The notes below the pieces were generated by a model, which was not told the DNA's origin, searched no databases, and was given only the letters and a program-made list of their open reading frames with translations. This document shows, one piece after another, positions 52,497 through 62,500 of a stretch of 64,000 nucleotides of DNA (position 1 is its first letter; each line of letters opens with the position of its first letter). A program made the translations under genes and the position numbers. Origin of the DNA: CAYLPJ01 sp964385465 (GTDB lineage: Bacteria; Planctomycetota; Phycisphaerae; SM23-33); assembly GCA_964385465.1 (NCBI GenBank), contig CAYLPJ010000019.1, forward strand, positions 31,211 to 95,210. The letters are read 5' to 3'.

Positions 52497-53288
52497 TTAC
52501 TGCCTTCGCATCTCGTGCTCGCGTTCCTGCCGGTCCTGTTGCTCCATGTGGCGCTGCTGGTCGCCGACGGCCCGCTCGTGGGCGATATCGCCGGCGCCGC
52601 CGCCGGCACGGCGGTCGAGGTCGTCGAGCGTCTCCGACCGCCCGTAGAGAAGCAGCGTGTCGCCGGCGTGCACCTGCGTCGAGCCGCGGGGAGCCCCCAC
52701 GTAGTCCCCGTCCTTCCGCTCGATGCCCAGCACCGTCACGCCCTCCTCGATCAGGTCGCACTCGCGGAGTTCCTTCTCGGCCACCCAGTCGTCTTCCTTG
52801 ACGTGCAACTCGGTTACCGAGTAGTCACCCGAGAGCTTCAGCAGGCGGGCGTAGTCGCGGACGTCCAGGTCCGTCCAGCGGTTCAGCGCCCGGCCGATCA
52901 GCCACTCCAGCCCGCGCGTGACGGCCGGGAGGTGGACGACGCCCAGCAGCGCCCCGACCCCGCCGACGAGCAGGGCCAGGCGGATCATCCGCTCGGCGTT
53001 GTCCCCGGTGCCGACGAAGGACAGCACGATGGAGATGACCACGGTGACCAGCCCGGCGCTGCGGACGATCATCAGCAGCATGATGATCCGCCGGCGGACG
53101 GGGTGCTGGACGATCTGCTCGCTCTCGCCGGTGGTGAACCCCGTGCCCGTGAAGGCCGAGCGGGCCTGGAACAGGGCGGCCTCGCGGCTGAGCCCGGTCA
53201 TGGCCAGTGCGACCGTCGCCAGCCGCGTGATGAACAGCGACAGCCCCAGCACCGTCAACAGCGCGATGATCCCGATAATGCCGCTCAT
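52497..53288 (-). CDS. Membrane protein with TrkA-C (RCK-C) domain
   Basis: 263 residues. Three hydrophobic helices at about 3-28, 70-92 and 104-126 are followed by a cytoplasmic domain with the TrkA-C pattern: VKEDDWVAEKELRECDLIEE, GVTVLGIERKDGDYVGAPRG, VHAGDTLLLYGRSETLDDLD. RCK-C domains bind small ligands and gate ion channels and transporters. SAFTGTGFTTGESEQIVQHP in the first loop is a conserved phrase of this uncharacterised family. The Gln/Arg-rich tail (RHMEQQDRQEREHEMRRQ) is polar. It precedes an ion-channel-like gene upstream on the same strand by 98 bp, so both may concern potassium. Confidence 0.82.
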   Translation of the reverse strand: MSGIIGIIALLTVLGLSLFITRLATVALAMTGLSREAALFQARSAFTGTGFTTGESEQIVQHPVRRRIIMLLMIVRSAGLVTVVISIVLSFVGTGDNAERMIRLALLVGGVGALLGVVHLPAVTRGLEWLIGRALNRWTDLDVRDYARLLKLSGDYSVTELHVKEDDWVAEKELRECDLIEEGVTVLGIERKDGDYVGAPRGSTQVHAGDTLLLYGRSETLDDLDRRAGGGAGDIAHERAVGDQQRHMEQQDRQEREHEMRRQ

Positions 53289-53386
53289 GAATGTCTCCCG
53301 AAGGACGCACGGTCGGTCATTCGGGGATCATTGTAGAGGGCCGGACGCGGGGGAGAGCGACTTGGAAGGCCACGGGCGGCCGGCCT

Positions 53387-54118
53387 CTATTCGTAGAACT
53401 GATCCGACGCTGTGCGCAGGACCCGGGCGGCCCCGGGCGGAACGTCTCCGTAGTCCGGACCGGGGGTTGTGTCGGGCAGGGACTCGGGGCGACGGGCGGC
53501 CATCGAACCGACCATGAAAGCGAAGTACAGCCAGAACGCCGACGCCTGGGCGGCGGCGAGTGTGCGTGTGGCCCAGTCGGCCGGGCGGGCATCGCCGTAG
53601 CCGAGCGTCGTCCCCGTGACGCAGGAGAAGTACATCAGGTGCGCGAATGTGTGCAGGGCGCGACCTGGCGGGGGCGGGCAACGTGTCCCGGTGGCGACAG
53701 GGCTTGTCGCAGGCCGTGTCGCGGGCGCCGAGGCGGCCTGCCGCGCAGGCGGCGTAAACTCCACGAAATGGCCGAGGTTGTGCAGGGCCCGGTAGCCGAC
53801 ACAGAAGGAAACGGCGGCGAAGACAAACATGATGGCCACCACCACTACCAGGAACGACCCCGACACGGGCGCGTTCATCGCGTAGACTTTCGCTGAGAAG
53901 ACCGTCATGAGCAGGAGGCAGATGCCCACGGCGGCGCAAAGCACGGCCTTATTGAGTTTCGGGGCTGCGGGCCAGGCGGTCAGCAGGAGCCATGCGGCCA
54001 AGAGCCACAGCGCTGCCACCAACAAGACCCCCAGGGCCCACGTGACGGCCCTCGATTTACTCGCGGGTCCCGTGAGCGTTCGCGTCTCTGCCGGACTGAG
54101 AAGGTCCCCTTCGCTCAT
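53387..54118 (-). CDS. Potassium channel-like membrane protein
   Basis: 243 residues. Four hydrophobic segments (about 26-48, 57-78, 88-108 and 190-206) flank a pore region. The filter T-L-G-Y-G-D (171-176) lies in SCVTGTTLGYGDARPADW, a clear match to two-helix K+ channel pores (Ion_trans_2). The pore is preceded by a Pro/Ala/Thr-rich linker (APATRPATSPVATG) of unusual length for the family. There is no attached RCK domain in this chain, but the neighbouring gene encodes one. Ion selectivity for potassium is inferred from the GYG filter. Confidence 0.85.
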   Translation of the reverse strand: MSEGDLLSPAETRTLTGPASKSRAVTWALGVLLVAALWLLAAWLLLTAWPAAPKLNKAVLCAAVGICLLLMTVFSAKVYAMNAPVSGSFLVVVVAIMFVFAAVSFCVGYRALHNLGHFVEFTPPARQAASAPATRPATSPVATGTRCPPPPGRALHTFAHLMYFSCVTGTTLGYGDARPADWATRTLAAAQASAFWLYFAFMVGSMAARRPESLPDTTPGPDYGDVPPGAARVLRTASDQFYE

Positions 54119-54130
54119 GACGAGCGGAAC

Positions 54131-55936
54131 CTATACCGTTCCCCGAAGGAGGCTGTCAACGTATTTCACGGCGAGGTCCCTCTCCGTCCGGCTCAGAATG
54201 GCGGACATGGGCCGCCAGGGCGTACATGCGGCATGGAGGACCCCGGCTCTTCCGGCGAACCGTGAATTGCGCTTCCGAACGTCGGCGGGAGCGATGGTCT
54301 TGTACAGTTCATACTTCTCGTCGGCGACATTCGTGCGGTCAGGGGAGGACGTCGGCCGGGCCATGAAGTAGCTTCCCCACAGGTGTCGGAACATCTCGCT
54401 GGCAGGAGGCAGCAGCCCCTCGCGCGTGCCGTAGAGCAGCACGCCGAAAACGGCCTTGGAGTTCCAGCGGGTCAGTTCCTCGATCAGTTCCGGGTCGTTG
54501 AACCCCCACCGTCGGCGTTCACGGCGGTCCTTGAAGACGGCCGCCGGGATCGTCAGTTCCGTCAACAGCAACAGGTAGTCCCGCGAGCCTCGCCGGAGGT
54601 CCTCGTTCAGCGCCTCGCGCCGGCTTTTCCACAAGGCTGCCCGCCGGGGGTCGGCCTCCTGCTCCTCCGCCGTGTCGAACCGGGGCGCCGGCGTAAACGC
54701 CGGCAGGACGGCGAGATACTCCAGCACGTCGCGCGTGCCATCGGCCGCCGACGGTTCGTTCGGCCAGCCCAGGCCGTGCAGCGCGGCGTGCAAGTCGCCG
54801 AAGACCGCCCTGTTGACGGCGGGGCCGCTGCCGTTGAGTTCGGCATGGAACTCAGGGCGACGGAACAGCTCCAACAGGTGCTTGAAGTTCTTGAGGTCCC
54901 CGCCTTCCCCGCGCGGCGGCAGGTCGTCCAGCAGCCGGGCGGGGGCGGTATTCGTGCCGTTGTGGGCCATCGCGGCGCAGTAAAGGCGGACCGTTTCTGC
55001 CCATTCGGGCGTTTCGGGAAGGACCTTCGTGACGGCGTACCGGATTCTGGCCTTCCACATGCCTGCGCCGTCCTCGGCATCGAGTTCCTTCTCCTGCCCG
55101 TCGGGCGTCGCCGAAGCGAGCACGGCCGAAGCCCGGGGGCTCTCGAAAGCTGCGTTCAGGGAGGCTTCAGGGCCGCGGTCGTCGGACTCCGCGGGCGCGC
55201 GGACGGCCACAACGGGTGGCGCGGCGGAGTCCCCGGCGTCGAACTGGCGGGTCACCATGCGGAACACGAGTTCCCTGTCGGCGTTGGCGCGGGACACCAG
55301 GAGCACGCGCAGGTGCCCGTGGGCGTCCCCGGGCGGAGAGGGCAACCTGTCCAGGCTGTTGTAGGTCGTCACGTCCAGACCGAACTGTGCATAGCAGCCG
55401 CCCAAGGCCACACCGTCCTGGAAGGTATCCCGGGGGATCGTGGCGCCGTAGTCCTTTTCCGCGATGCGGAACGCGTCCCGGACGAACTGCTCACTGAAGC
55501 GGGGGAACAGGGCCCATCGGGCCCGAACATCGTCGATGGGGACATCGCACTCGTCGGCGACCTTCTCCATGTGACTGCGGTCATAGAAGGGGCTGCGGCA
55601 GAAGGCGACATATGCTTGGTTGGCGGCGTCGGCGAACGCGAACTTCTTCCCGCCGTAGGCACAGCAGCACAACGGGCAGACGGCGAGCTCGGCGCGGGTC
55701 AGGCTGCTGATGAGCCGATCGAGGTACGTGCAGGTGCGCTCGCACGCGGCGGGGCGCCCTCCGTCGGCGCCGGACAGCCGATCGTGGACGAGACGGCATA
55801 GGGGCGGAAGCGATCTCCGGGCTTCCGGCTTGCCGATCTCATCGAGGGGCGCAACGAACACCCGCGGCTTGGGAGAAGCGGGGGCGCTGTCTGGGCCGCG
55901 GACCGACGCCGCGGCTGCCGTGCGCAACGTCGTCAT
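54131..55936 (-). CDS. Hypothetical protein, 601 aa
   Basis: The ATG at 55936 has a GGAGAGG site; the frame open to 56218 has none. There is no signal peptide or membrane helix. A Cys-rich patch in the N-terminal third (AACERTCTYLDRLISSLTRA, AVCPLCCCAYGGKKF) could bind metal. Later come helix-rich and mixed segments, including HGHLRVLLVSRANADRELVF, WAETVRLYCAAMAHNGTNTA, LLLLTELTIPAAVFKDRRE and the end LSRTERDLAVKYVDSLL. I do not recognise the family. A sigma-70-like promoter lies 150 bp upstream (56087-56115). It is the first gene on its strand before the channel-like gene, with a 12-bp gap, so they may form an operon. Confidence 0.65.
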   Translation of the reverse strand: MTTLRTAAAASVRGPDSAPASPKPRVFVAPLDEIGKPEARRSLPPLCRLVHDRLSGADGGRPAACERTCTYLDRLISSLTRAELAVCPLCCCAYGGKKFAFADAANQAYVAFCRSPFYDRSHMEKVADECDVPIDDVRARWALFPRFSEQFVRDAFRIAEKDYGATIPRDTFQDGVALGGCYAQFGLDVTTYNSLDRLPSPPGDAHGHLRVLLVSRANADRELVFRMVTRQFDAGDSAAPPVVAVRAPAESDDRGPEASLNAAFESPRASAVLASATPDGQEKELDAEDGAGMWKARIRYAVTKVLPETPEWAETVRLYCAAMAHNGTNTAPARLLDDLPPRGEGGDLKNFKHLLELFRRPEFHAELNGSGPAVNRAVFGDLHAALHGLGWPNEPSAADGTRDVLEYLAVLPAFTPAPRFDTAEEQEADPRRAALWKSRREALNEDLRRGSRDYLLLLTELTIPAAVFKDRRERRRWGFNDPELIEELTRWNSKAVFGVLLYGTREGLLPPASEMFRHLWGSYFMARPTSSPDRTNVADEKYELYKTIAPADVRKRNSRFAGRAGVLHAACTPWRPMSAILSRTERDLAVKYVDSLLRGTV

Positions 55937-56086
55937 TGCGGCTCCTCTCCCGCTCGCGGGATCTGCGTCTTCGGCGGGCGCCGGATGCGCGCCCGAACAA
56001 GCGGCTGCGGATCGGGACGTGCGCCGAACGCACCGGCCAGCTTCCGACCGAACGGACCCTCCGTTCCGGATTGGCAGAACCCCATC

Positions 56087-56115
56087 ATCATAACGCGCAA
56101 GGTCTTTCACGGCAA
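56087..56115 (-). promoter_or_regulatory. Possible promoter of the 601-aa gene
   Basis: On the minus strand TTGCCG (56115-56110) and TATGAT (56092-56087) are 17 nt apart. The predicted start of transcription would be about 145 nt ahead of the ATG at 55936. The rest of the 411-bp gap 55937-56347 has a short inverted pair (gcgggc/gcccgc near 56205-56225) and nothing else I can name. Confidence 0.4.
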
Positions 56116-56347
56116 GGGCCTGTATACGTGCTGCACAAGCTCGTGCTGCCGTGCCGTCTCGTTGATCATCGGCGCAGGGCGAGCGTAAACTGAAGCCATA
56201 CCTTCTCTTGGCGGGCAACGCAAGCCCGCGGGGTGCGTTTTTGTGCGACGGTGTTTTCCGGCACGGCGCGGCCCCTGCCGGGCGTCGCGCGGGCCGGTTC
56301 GCCGAGGCCGTGGTCCGGGAAGGCTCTCAGTCCGTCGCCGCCGGCGG

Positions 56348-57079
56348 TCACTTGCGGGGTTTGCGGATGCGGAGCCAGACGCCGTAGGTCAGGCCCTCGG
56401 GGGCGTCGGCGGGGGTGGGGGTCTCGACGGCGGCGTCGGGCAGGCCGAGCTCCCTGACGATGCGGCGGAGGTTGGCGGCGTGGTCGGCGACGTCGTACTT
56501 CGGGCCGCCGCCCTGGTTCTTGCGGATGCTCCGGGCCCTGGCGAGAGGCATGTCGCGCGGGAAGCCCCTGCCCACGTAGGCGACGCCGCCGGGCTTGAGG
56601 CAGCGGACCACCTCGGCGATGCCGCGCTTGCGGGCCGCCCAGTCGCCCCAGAACTGGTACGACCCGCGGGAGACGATCACGTCGGCGTAGCCGTCGCGGA
56701 AGGGCAGCTTCGTGGCGTCGGCGCGGATGGCGCTGACGCGCCCCTCGAGCCCGGCGCCGGCGGCGGCGTCGAGAAACGGCTTGAAGAAGTGCGGGTTGAT
56801 GTCGGCGTTGATCCAGTGCATCCGCGTCCGCTTGCACAGCTCCAGGATCAGCGTGCCCGGCCCGCTGCCGACGTCCACGCCGACCCCGTTGGCGTCGGCG
56901 AGCTTGAAGTCCGCGACGATCTGCTCGGCCAGCGGGGCGTAGACCGGCGCCAGCGCCCCGCGACTGGCCCCGACCATTCTGGCGGCCGACTTGGAGGCGT
57001 CGGACGTCTTCGGCGCGTCCTTCGCGCAGACCAGGCCGCCGGCCAGCAGCACAACCAGCCATCCGATCGTCTTGCTCAT
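56348..57079 (-). CDS. Exported class I SAM-dependent methyltransferase-like protein
   Basis: 243 residues. The N-terminus MSKTIGWLVVLLAGGLVCAK looks like a signal peptide or lipoprotein-like leader, followed by a short linker. Then comes a methyltransferase fold: VGVDVGSGPGTLILELCKR (SAM motif I), WINADINPHFFKP (motif II), VSAIRADATKLPFRDGYADV (motif III), IVSRGSYQFWGDW and VVRCLKPGGVAYVGRGFP. The key residues are intact. A leader on a methyltransferase is odd, since SAM is not expected outside the cytoplasm. It is 94 bp downstream of the TonB-dependent receptor gene on the same strand. Confidence 0.78.
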   Translation of the reverse strand: MSKTIGWLVVLLAGGLVCAKDAPKTSDASKSAARMVGASRGALAPVYAPLAEQIVADFKLADANGVGVDVGSGPGTLILELCKRTRMHWINADINPHFFKPFLDAAAGAGLEGRVSAIRADATKLPFRDGYADVIVSRGSYQFWGDWAARKRGIAEVVRCLKPGGVAYVGRGFPRDMPLARARSIRKNQGGGPKYDVADHAANLRRIVRELGLPDAAVETPTPADAPEGLTYGVWLRIRKPRK

Positions 57080-57173
57080 TCTCGATCGCCTCCGTGGAAG
57101 AAACCCTTCGCGATGAACGCGGAGAGAAACGGGGACGCGGGACCTGTGCCGGTCCCTGCCGATTCTCGGGCAC

Positions 57174-59255
57174 TCAGAACCGCACGCTGAAGCCGGTCTT
57201 GTAGTTCCAGCCTTCGCTGGGCCAGCCGGGGACGGTCGAGTAGCGGGTGTCGCAGATGTTGTCGAACCGGGCGAAGAGGGTGTACTTGTCGTCCTCGCCG
57301 AAGGTGTAGGACACCTTCGCGCCGATGTCCGTGAAGTCGCCCAGCGGGGCCGGGTCGGCGCCGCTGGGGAGGAACCGCTCGTTCTCGTACTGCCCGACTC
57401 GCTTGAGGAAGGCCGAGATCTCCAGCCCCTTCCACAGCCACGACGCCCCGCCGCCGAGGACGCACTGGGGCACCTCCCGGTCCCGGTCCCAGCCGCCGTC
57501 ACGCCGGATGCGGGTCTTCATCCACACCCCGTTGACGAAGAACTGCAGGCCGTTGTCGAACCGACGCGTTCGGATGTCCGCCTCGATCCCGTAACTGTCC
57601 CGGTCCCTGTTCTCGAACAGCGCCATCGGCTCGCCGTTGACGTCGACCTTCGTCCCCCGCAGCCCCACGGCCGCGTCCTGCTGGTAAATGTAGAACGCCG
57701 TCAACTGCGCCGTCCCGAACTGCGCCCACTCGCCCTTGACGCCGACGTCGACCTTGGTCCGCGTCTCGCTGGCGGGGCGTTCCAGGTCGGCGTTGAGCAT
57801 GCCCGGCTTGGAGGCGATCTGCCCCCAGGCGGCGTTGCCCAGCAGGCTCAGCCAGTCGGTCAGCTCGTAGGCCGCCCCGGCCGAGATGGTGTGCAGCGGG
57901 TCCTGCCACTCGTCCTCGACCTTCACCGACCGCAGCCCGCCGCTGGGGCTGCCCTCGACGTTGAATCCGCCGAAGTCGTTGATCCGCTCGTGCGTCAGGC
58001 GGTAGCCCGCGTTGACGGTCAGCCGCCCGAAATCGTGCTCGTCGACGATCACGCCGGAGTAGGTGTCGATGTCCCCGGGGTTGCCCACGTAGAACCGCTT
58101 GCCCGTCGGCGTCGCCCACTTGTGGAACATCCCGCCGAAGCGCAGCACGTTGTCCTTGCCGATGCGGAAGCCCTGGATGAACCGCCCGCCGATCTCGTAG
58201 TCCCGCTCGACCCAGTCGCTGCTGCCGACGCGATGGCCCTCGAAGTGGCGGTAGGCGAAGTTCGCCACCATCTCCGTCCACGCCCACTGGCAGCCGTGAA
58301 TCTCCGCCTTCGCCGTCGCCAGGTACAGCGACATCGGGTCGTAGCTGTCCCGGCGGGTCAGGAACCGCGGATGGGCCGGCGGATCGGCGACCTCCAGGTG
58401 CCGCGTGCCCGTGAACATCCCGCCGGTGACGCTCAGGCGGAAGGCCTTCGAGGGCTCCCAGACCATCCGCGTGTACACGTTCGCCAGGCCCTCGCCGGCG
58501 TTCTCGTCCTCGGGCCCCTCGCGCCGCCGGAAGCCCGCGCTGACGCCGTAGGAAAACTCCTCGCCGACCGGCTGGCCGTGCGTGAACTGCGTCAGCCACG
58601 TGTCGAACCGCCCGTACTCGGCGTCGATCCGCGTCTCCGGCTCGTCCCACGTGCGGGGCACGACGTTCACCAGCCCCGCCATGCTGCCCGGGCCCAGCAG
58701 CAGCGCCGCGCTGGAGCGGACCAGCTCGATCCGCTCGACCGCCGCCGCCGGGAAGAAGTAGCCGCTCTCGTGGAACTCCCGCTGCCACGCGCCGTCGATG
58801 ACGTAGTTGGGATAGGGATACCGCTGCCCGCGCGTGGAGAAGAACTCCTTGACCTTCTGCCCGCGGCGCTCGGTCCAGGCGCCCGGCGTGTACCGCATCG
58901 CGTCGACGAGGTCCACCGCGTCCAGCCAGCGGATCTCCTCCTTGCCGACCACGCTGGTCGACGTCGCCAGGCCCGGCGACTCGCTCAGCGGGCGGGCCAC
59001 AAGGTCCCGCGGCGGCAGGGCGGTGAAGTTCGAGCCCTCGCCCAACTCCACCGGCTGGGCCTTCCTGCCCGTGATGGTCACCCGCCCGACGTCGTAGGCG
59101 CCGTCGGCCTCCCCGGCCGACGCCGGCTGCGTCGCCGCCGGCTGCGTTGTCGCCGGCTGCGTGGCCGGGGGATTCTCCGCCGCCCCGGCGGCCCACGCCG
59201 CCCAACAGACTGCCACCGCCCCGCACACGAACCGCCTCGTCTGGATGCTTGCCAC
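57174..59255 (-). CDS. TonB-dependent outer-membrane receptor
   Basis: 693 residues from a GTG at 59255 with GGGAG 7 nt ahead; another GTG at 59342 gives an N-terminal extension without signal-peptide character. A signal peptide (RRFVCGAVAVCWAAWAAGAA) is followed by a Pro/Thr/Ala-rich linker (PATQPATTQPAATQPA). The plug domain holds SVVGKEEIRWLDAVDLVDAM, RYTPGAW, STRGQRYPYPNYVIDGAW and VERIELVRSSAALLLGPGSM. The barrel ends NYKTGFSVRF, a C-terminal Phe, as usual. The partner ligand is unknown; siderophores are the common case. The family uses TonB-ExbBD energy to move ligands across the outer membrane, implying a didermic cell. Confidence 0.9.
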   Translation of the reverse strand: MASIQTRRFVCGAVAVCWAAWAAGAAENPPATQPATTQPAATQPASAGEADGAYDVGRVTITGRKAQPVELGEGSNFTALPPRDLVARPLSESPGLATSTSVVGKEEIRWLDAVDLVDAMRYTPGAWTERRGQKVKEFFSTRGQRYPYPNYVIDGAWQREFHESGYFFPAAAVERIELVRSSAALLLGPGSMAGLVNVVPRTWDEPETRIDAEYGRFDTWLTQFTHGQPVGEEFSYGVSAGFRRREGPEDENAGEGLANVYTRMVWEPSKAFRLSVTGGMFTGTRHLEVADPPAHPRFLTRRDSYDPMSLYLATAKAEIHGCQWAWTEMVANFAYRHFEGHRVGSSDWVERDYEIGGRFIQGFRIGKDNVLRFGGMFHKWATPTGKRFYVGNPGDIDTYSGVIVDEHDFGRLTVNAGYRLTHERINDFGGFNVEGSPSGGLRSVKVEDEWQDPLHTISAGAAYELTDWLSLLGNAAWGQIASKPGMLNADLERPASETRTKVDVGVKGEWAQFGTAQLTAFYIYQQDAAVGLRGTKVDVNGEPMALFENRDRDSYGIEADIRTRRFDNGLQFFVNGVWMKTRIRRDGGWDRDREVPQCVLGGGASWLWKGLEISAFLKRVGQYENERFLPSGADPAPLGDFTDIGAKVSYTFGEDDKYTLFARFDNICDTRYSTVPGWPSEGWNYKTGFSVRF

Positions 59256-59432
59256 GGCCGACTCCCGGCAAAACGTGCGCAGCCCGTCCGCCCCACGCGC
59301 ACGGGCTCCGTCGCACACCTCGAACTTTCCTCCACTACGCACCGCGGGGCCGATCGGGGACAGAAAACCCGAAGTTGTGCCTCCCGAGCGAAGCGCCCCC
59401 CGCGGCGTGTCAAAGTCCCTTCCAAACCGTGC

Positions 59433-59460
59433 TTTACAAGCCGGGTTTTCGGGGTATACT
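59433..59460 (+). promoter_or_regulatory. Probable promoter of the giant PEP-CTERM gene
   Basis: TTTACA at 59433-59438 and TATACT at 59455-59460 with a 16-nt spacer, 64 nt ahead of the ATG. This is the best sigma-70-like match I saw in the window. Confidence 0.5.
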
Positions 59461-59524
59461 CAGAACGGACGAAACGCGAGCGAGTCAGTGGGGATTGCTC
59501 GCATCCACGAAAGGAGAGGATGTC

Positions 59525-62500
59525 ATGCGCCAGTCTTCCACCGCACGCTCTGCGCTCGCGCTGCTTCTGCTGCCCTCGCTGGTCCTCGCGGCCGGGCACG
59601 ACAAGACCTATATCGGGGGCAACATGGGCTCCTGGTACGTCGGGAGCAACTGGGACCCCAACGCCGTGCCGGACGGCAGCGATTGCGCCTGGGTGAACAA
59701 CGGGCTGACGGTCGCGATGGACCGCCCGGGCCTGACGGCCGGGGCGCTGGAGCTGCACGTCGGCACGGACGCCTCGCACAACGGGAGCGTCTGGCACAGC
59801 GAGGGCGTTTTCGGCTGCGAGCTGCTTGTCCTGGGCGACGGCGCGGGGAGCGTGGGCACGTACACGCTGCACAGCAGCGAGACGGTCGGCTCGCCGCCGC
59901 GGACGGTGGAAGTGGACACGATGCAGATCGGCAACGCGGGCACGGGCACGTGGACGCAGAGTGCCGGGACGGTCATGGCAACGGACATCGCCCTCGGCGT
60001 GGCCGAGACCGCCAACGGGTCCTGGACCATGACCGGCGGGAAGGTCCTGGCCGGCGACCTGGTCGTCGGCGGGATCGGCGAGGGGCAGTTCGTCAACACC
60101 GGCGCGACGGTGGCTCTCGACGGCTCGGCGACGCTGGGCTCCCAGGCGCGGGGGCAGGGCACGTTCCGGCTGGAAGCCGGCGGGCAGCTTTCCACCCACG
60201 GGGACCTGACGGTCGGCGACGCCGGGGATGGGACGTTCTATCACGTCGACGGCAACGCGGCGATCGAGGGCACGCTCTGGATGGGCTGCCAGGAGCGCAG
60301 CGAGGGCACCTACCGCCTGGAGGCCGGCGTGCTGGAGACGTACAAGACGCGCGTCGGCAACACGACGATCGGCGAGTTCGTCCACCTCGGCGGCACGCAC
60401 GACGTCCGGCAGGACCTGATCGTCGGCGGCGCGGGGGTGGGCTCCTACACCCTCCACGCCGGGGCGCTGGCCGACGTGGGCAGGCACCTGAACGTCGGCG
60501 TCAGCGGCTCCGGCGAGTTCGACCACACCGGCGGCACTGCCGCGGTCGCCAGCGTCCTCCGCGTCGGCTCGGCGAGCCTGGGCGGGACCGGCACGTACAC
60601 CATGCGGGCCGGGACGCTCTCGGCCGTCGGGGGCATCGAGGTCGAGAAGGGCACCTTCGCCTGGCACGGCGGGGACATCTTCACGCCCGAGTTCGACCTG
60701 ACCGCCGCCACCACGCTGCGAATGGCCTACTCCTTCGACGCGTGGGACCTCCAGGAGGGCCTGCTGTTCAACGGCGGGGACCCCCACTTCCCCGCCAGCG
60801 TCAGCGGCCTCGGCGGGGCGGTCGTCGAGGTCACGGGCTTCTCGGCCGCGACGCACTCGCAGGGCGCGATCTACTTCGGCGAGCTGGTCCTGGGCACCGG
60901 TCTGGGGCAGGGGACCTACACGCTGTCGGGCACCGGCGACCTCTGGGCGGGCACGCTGACGATCGGCAAGACCGGCAGCGGCTGGCTGTCGTTCAACGAC
61001 CCCGGCAGCGAGCTGTTTGTCGGCACGGCCCTGGTGGGCGAGTCGGGCACCCTGACGCTCCACCGCGACTGGGAGCACGCCTCCGGCGGCGCGCTGGACG
61101 TCCGCGGCGAGGTCTACGGCCCGGCCGCGACGCTGACGATCGGCAACGCCGGGAACCTGCTGCTGCGGGACGTCGGCGGCGCCGCCGTGGAGCTGGCCCG
61201 GCTGGGCCTCGTCGCCCACAGCGGCTCGAACGCCGACCAGCAGGGGGGCACGATGACGGCGGACGGCATCCACGTGGGGCGGACGTGCTGGTACGAGATT
61301 TCCGGCGGGCAGCTCTTCGCCGACAACGGCATCGAGAACGACGAGTACATCGGCCAGTCCGGCGGGCGGTTGACGCTGGGCGGGCTGGACAATACCTGGC
61401 AGTTCGTCATGACCGGCGGGATGACCGACGCCGGGGCGGTGCGGAACCTCCTGGAGATGCGGACTCCCGGCGGCGCGGCCCCGCCGGCGTCGTTGGCCTA
61501 CCGGGGCATCTACACGATCGGCTCGCTCCAGTTCGCCGCCACGACCGTGGAGAACCAGACGAACCTCTTTGCAGGCCAGGACGCGTGGTTCCGGGCCGAC
61601 TCGCTGGAAAACGGCGCCCTCGGCGACGTTGCCGAGGAACCCAACGCCGTCGGGGGCACGTGGCGGTACAGCGGCAAGGGGACGTATCTTTTCGATGCCG
61701 CGGACGTCTGCATCGACGAGGTCGAGAACCACCGGATGCTCATCGTCGCCGACAGCGCCGAACTCGCCGGCGCGGCGACCGACGACGCGCTGGTGCTGAC
61801 CAACCACGCCCGCGCGCGGCTGATCCTCGGCGGGGACTTCGACGAGTTCGGGGGCGACCCGGCGGGCACGCCCGGAATCCGCGGGCGGGTCGTCAACTTC
61901 GGCCGCTTCGACTATTACAACGGCCAGTTCGACGCCGCCTACGAGCACTGGACGGACGCCGACGGTTTCGGCCAGCACGCCGGCTTCAGCGCCGCCGGCG
62001 GCGTGGTCAACTACGGCACGCTGGCGCCGGAGCCGTACCTGAGCTTCGGCGGCGGCGCCGAGGGGGTGATCAACTACGGCACGCTGATCCTCGACCACGG
62101 CCGGCTGGACGGCGACCTGCTGCGCAACAAGCCCGGCGGGCAGGTCCAGACCAGCGGCTTCACCACGCTGGACACCACCGTGGACAACCACGGTGTGCTG
62201 GCCACCGCCGACATGCTCATCGTCACCGGCGGGTTCTACAACCACGGCGGGGGGCTGGTCCCCCTGGCGCCGGGCCAGCGGCTCCGGCTGGACCAGGCGC
62301 TGGTCAACGAAGGGATCATCCAGTTCGACGGCGGGGGGGCGATCGAGTCGGCCGCGACGGTGGTCAACAGCGAGGAAGGGCTGATCCGCATGGACGCCGG
62401 CGGGAGCATCGACGCGACGGTCTCCAACAGCGGCCTGCTGGAGGTCCGCAACAACGCCAACGCCTCCGGCGCGGCCCTGACGACGTGGATACTGGAGGTG

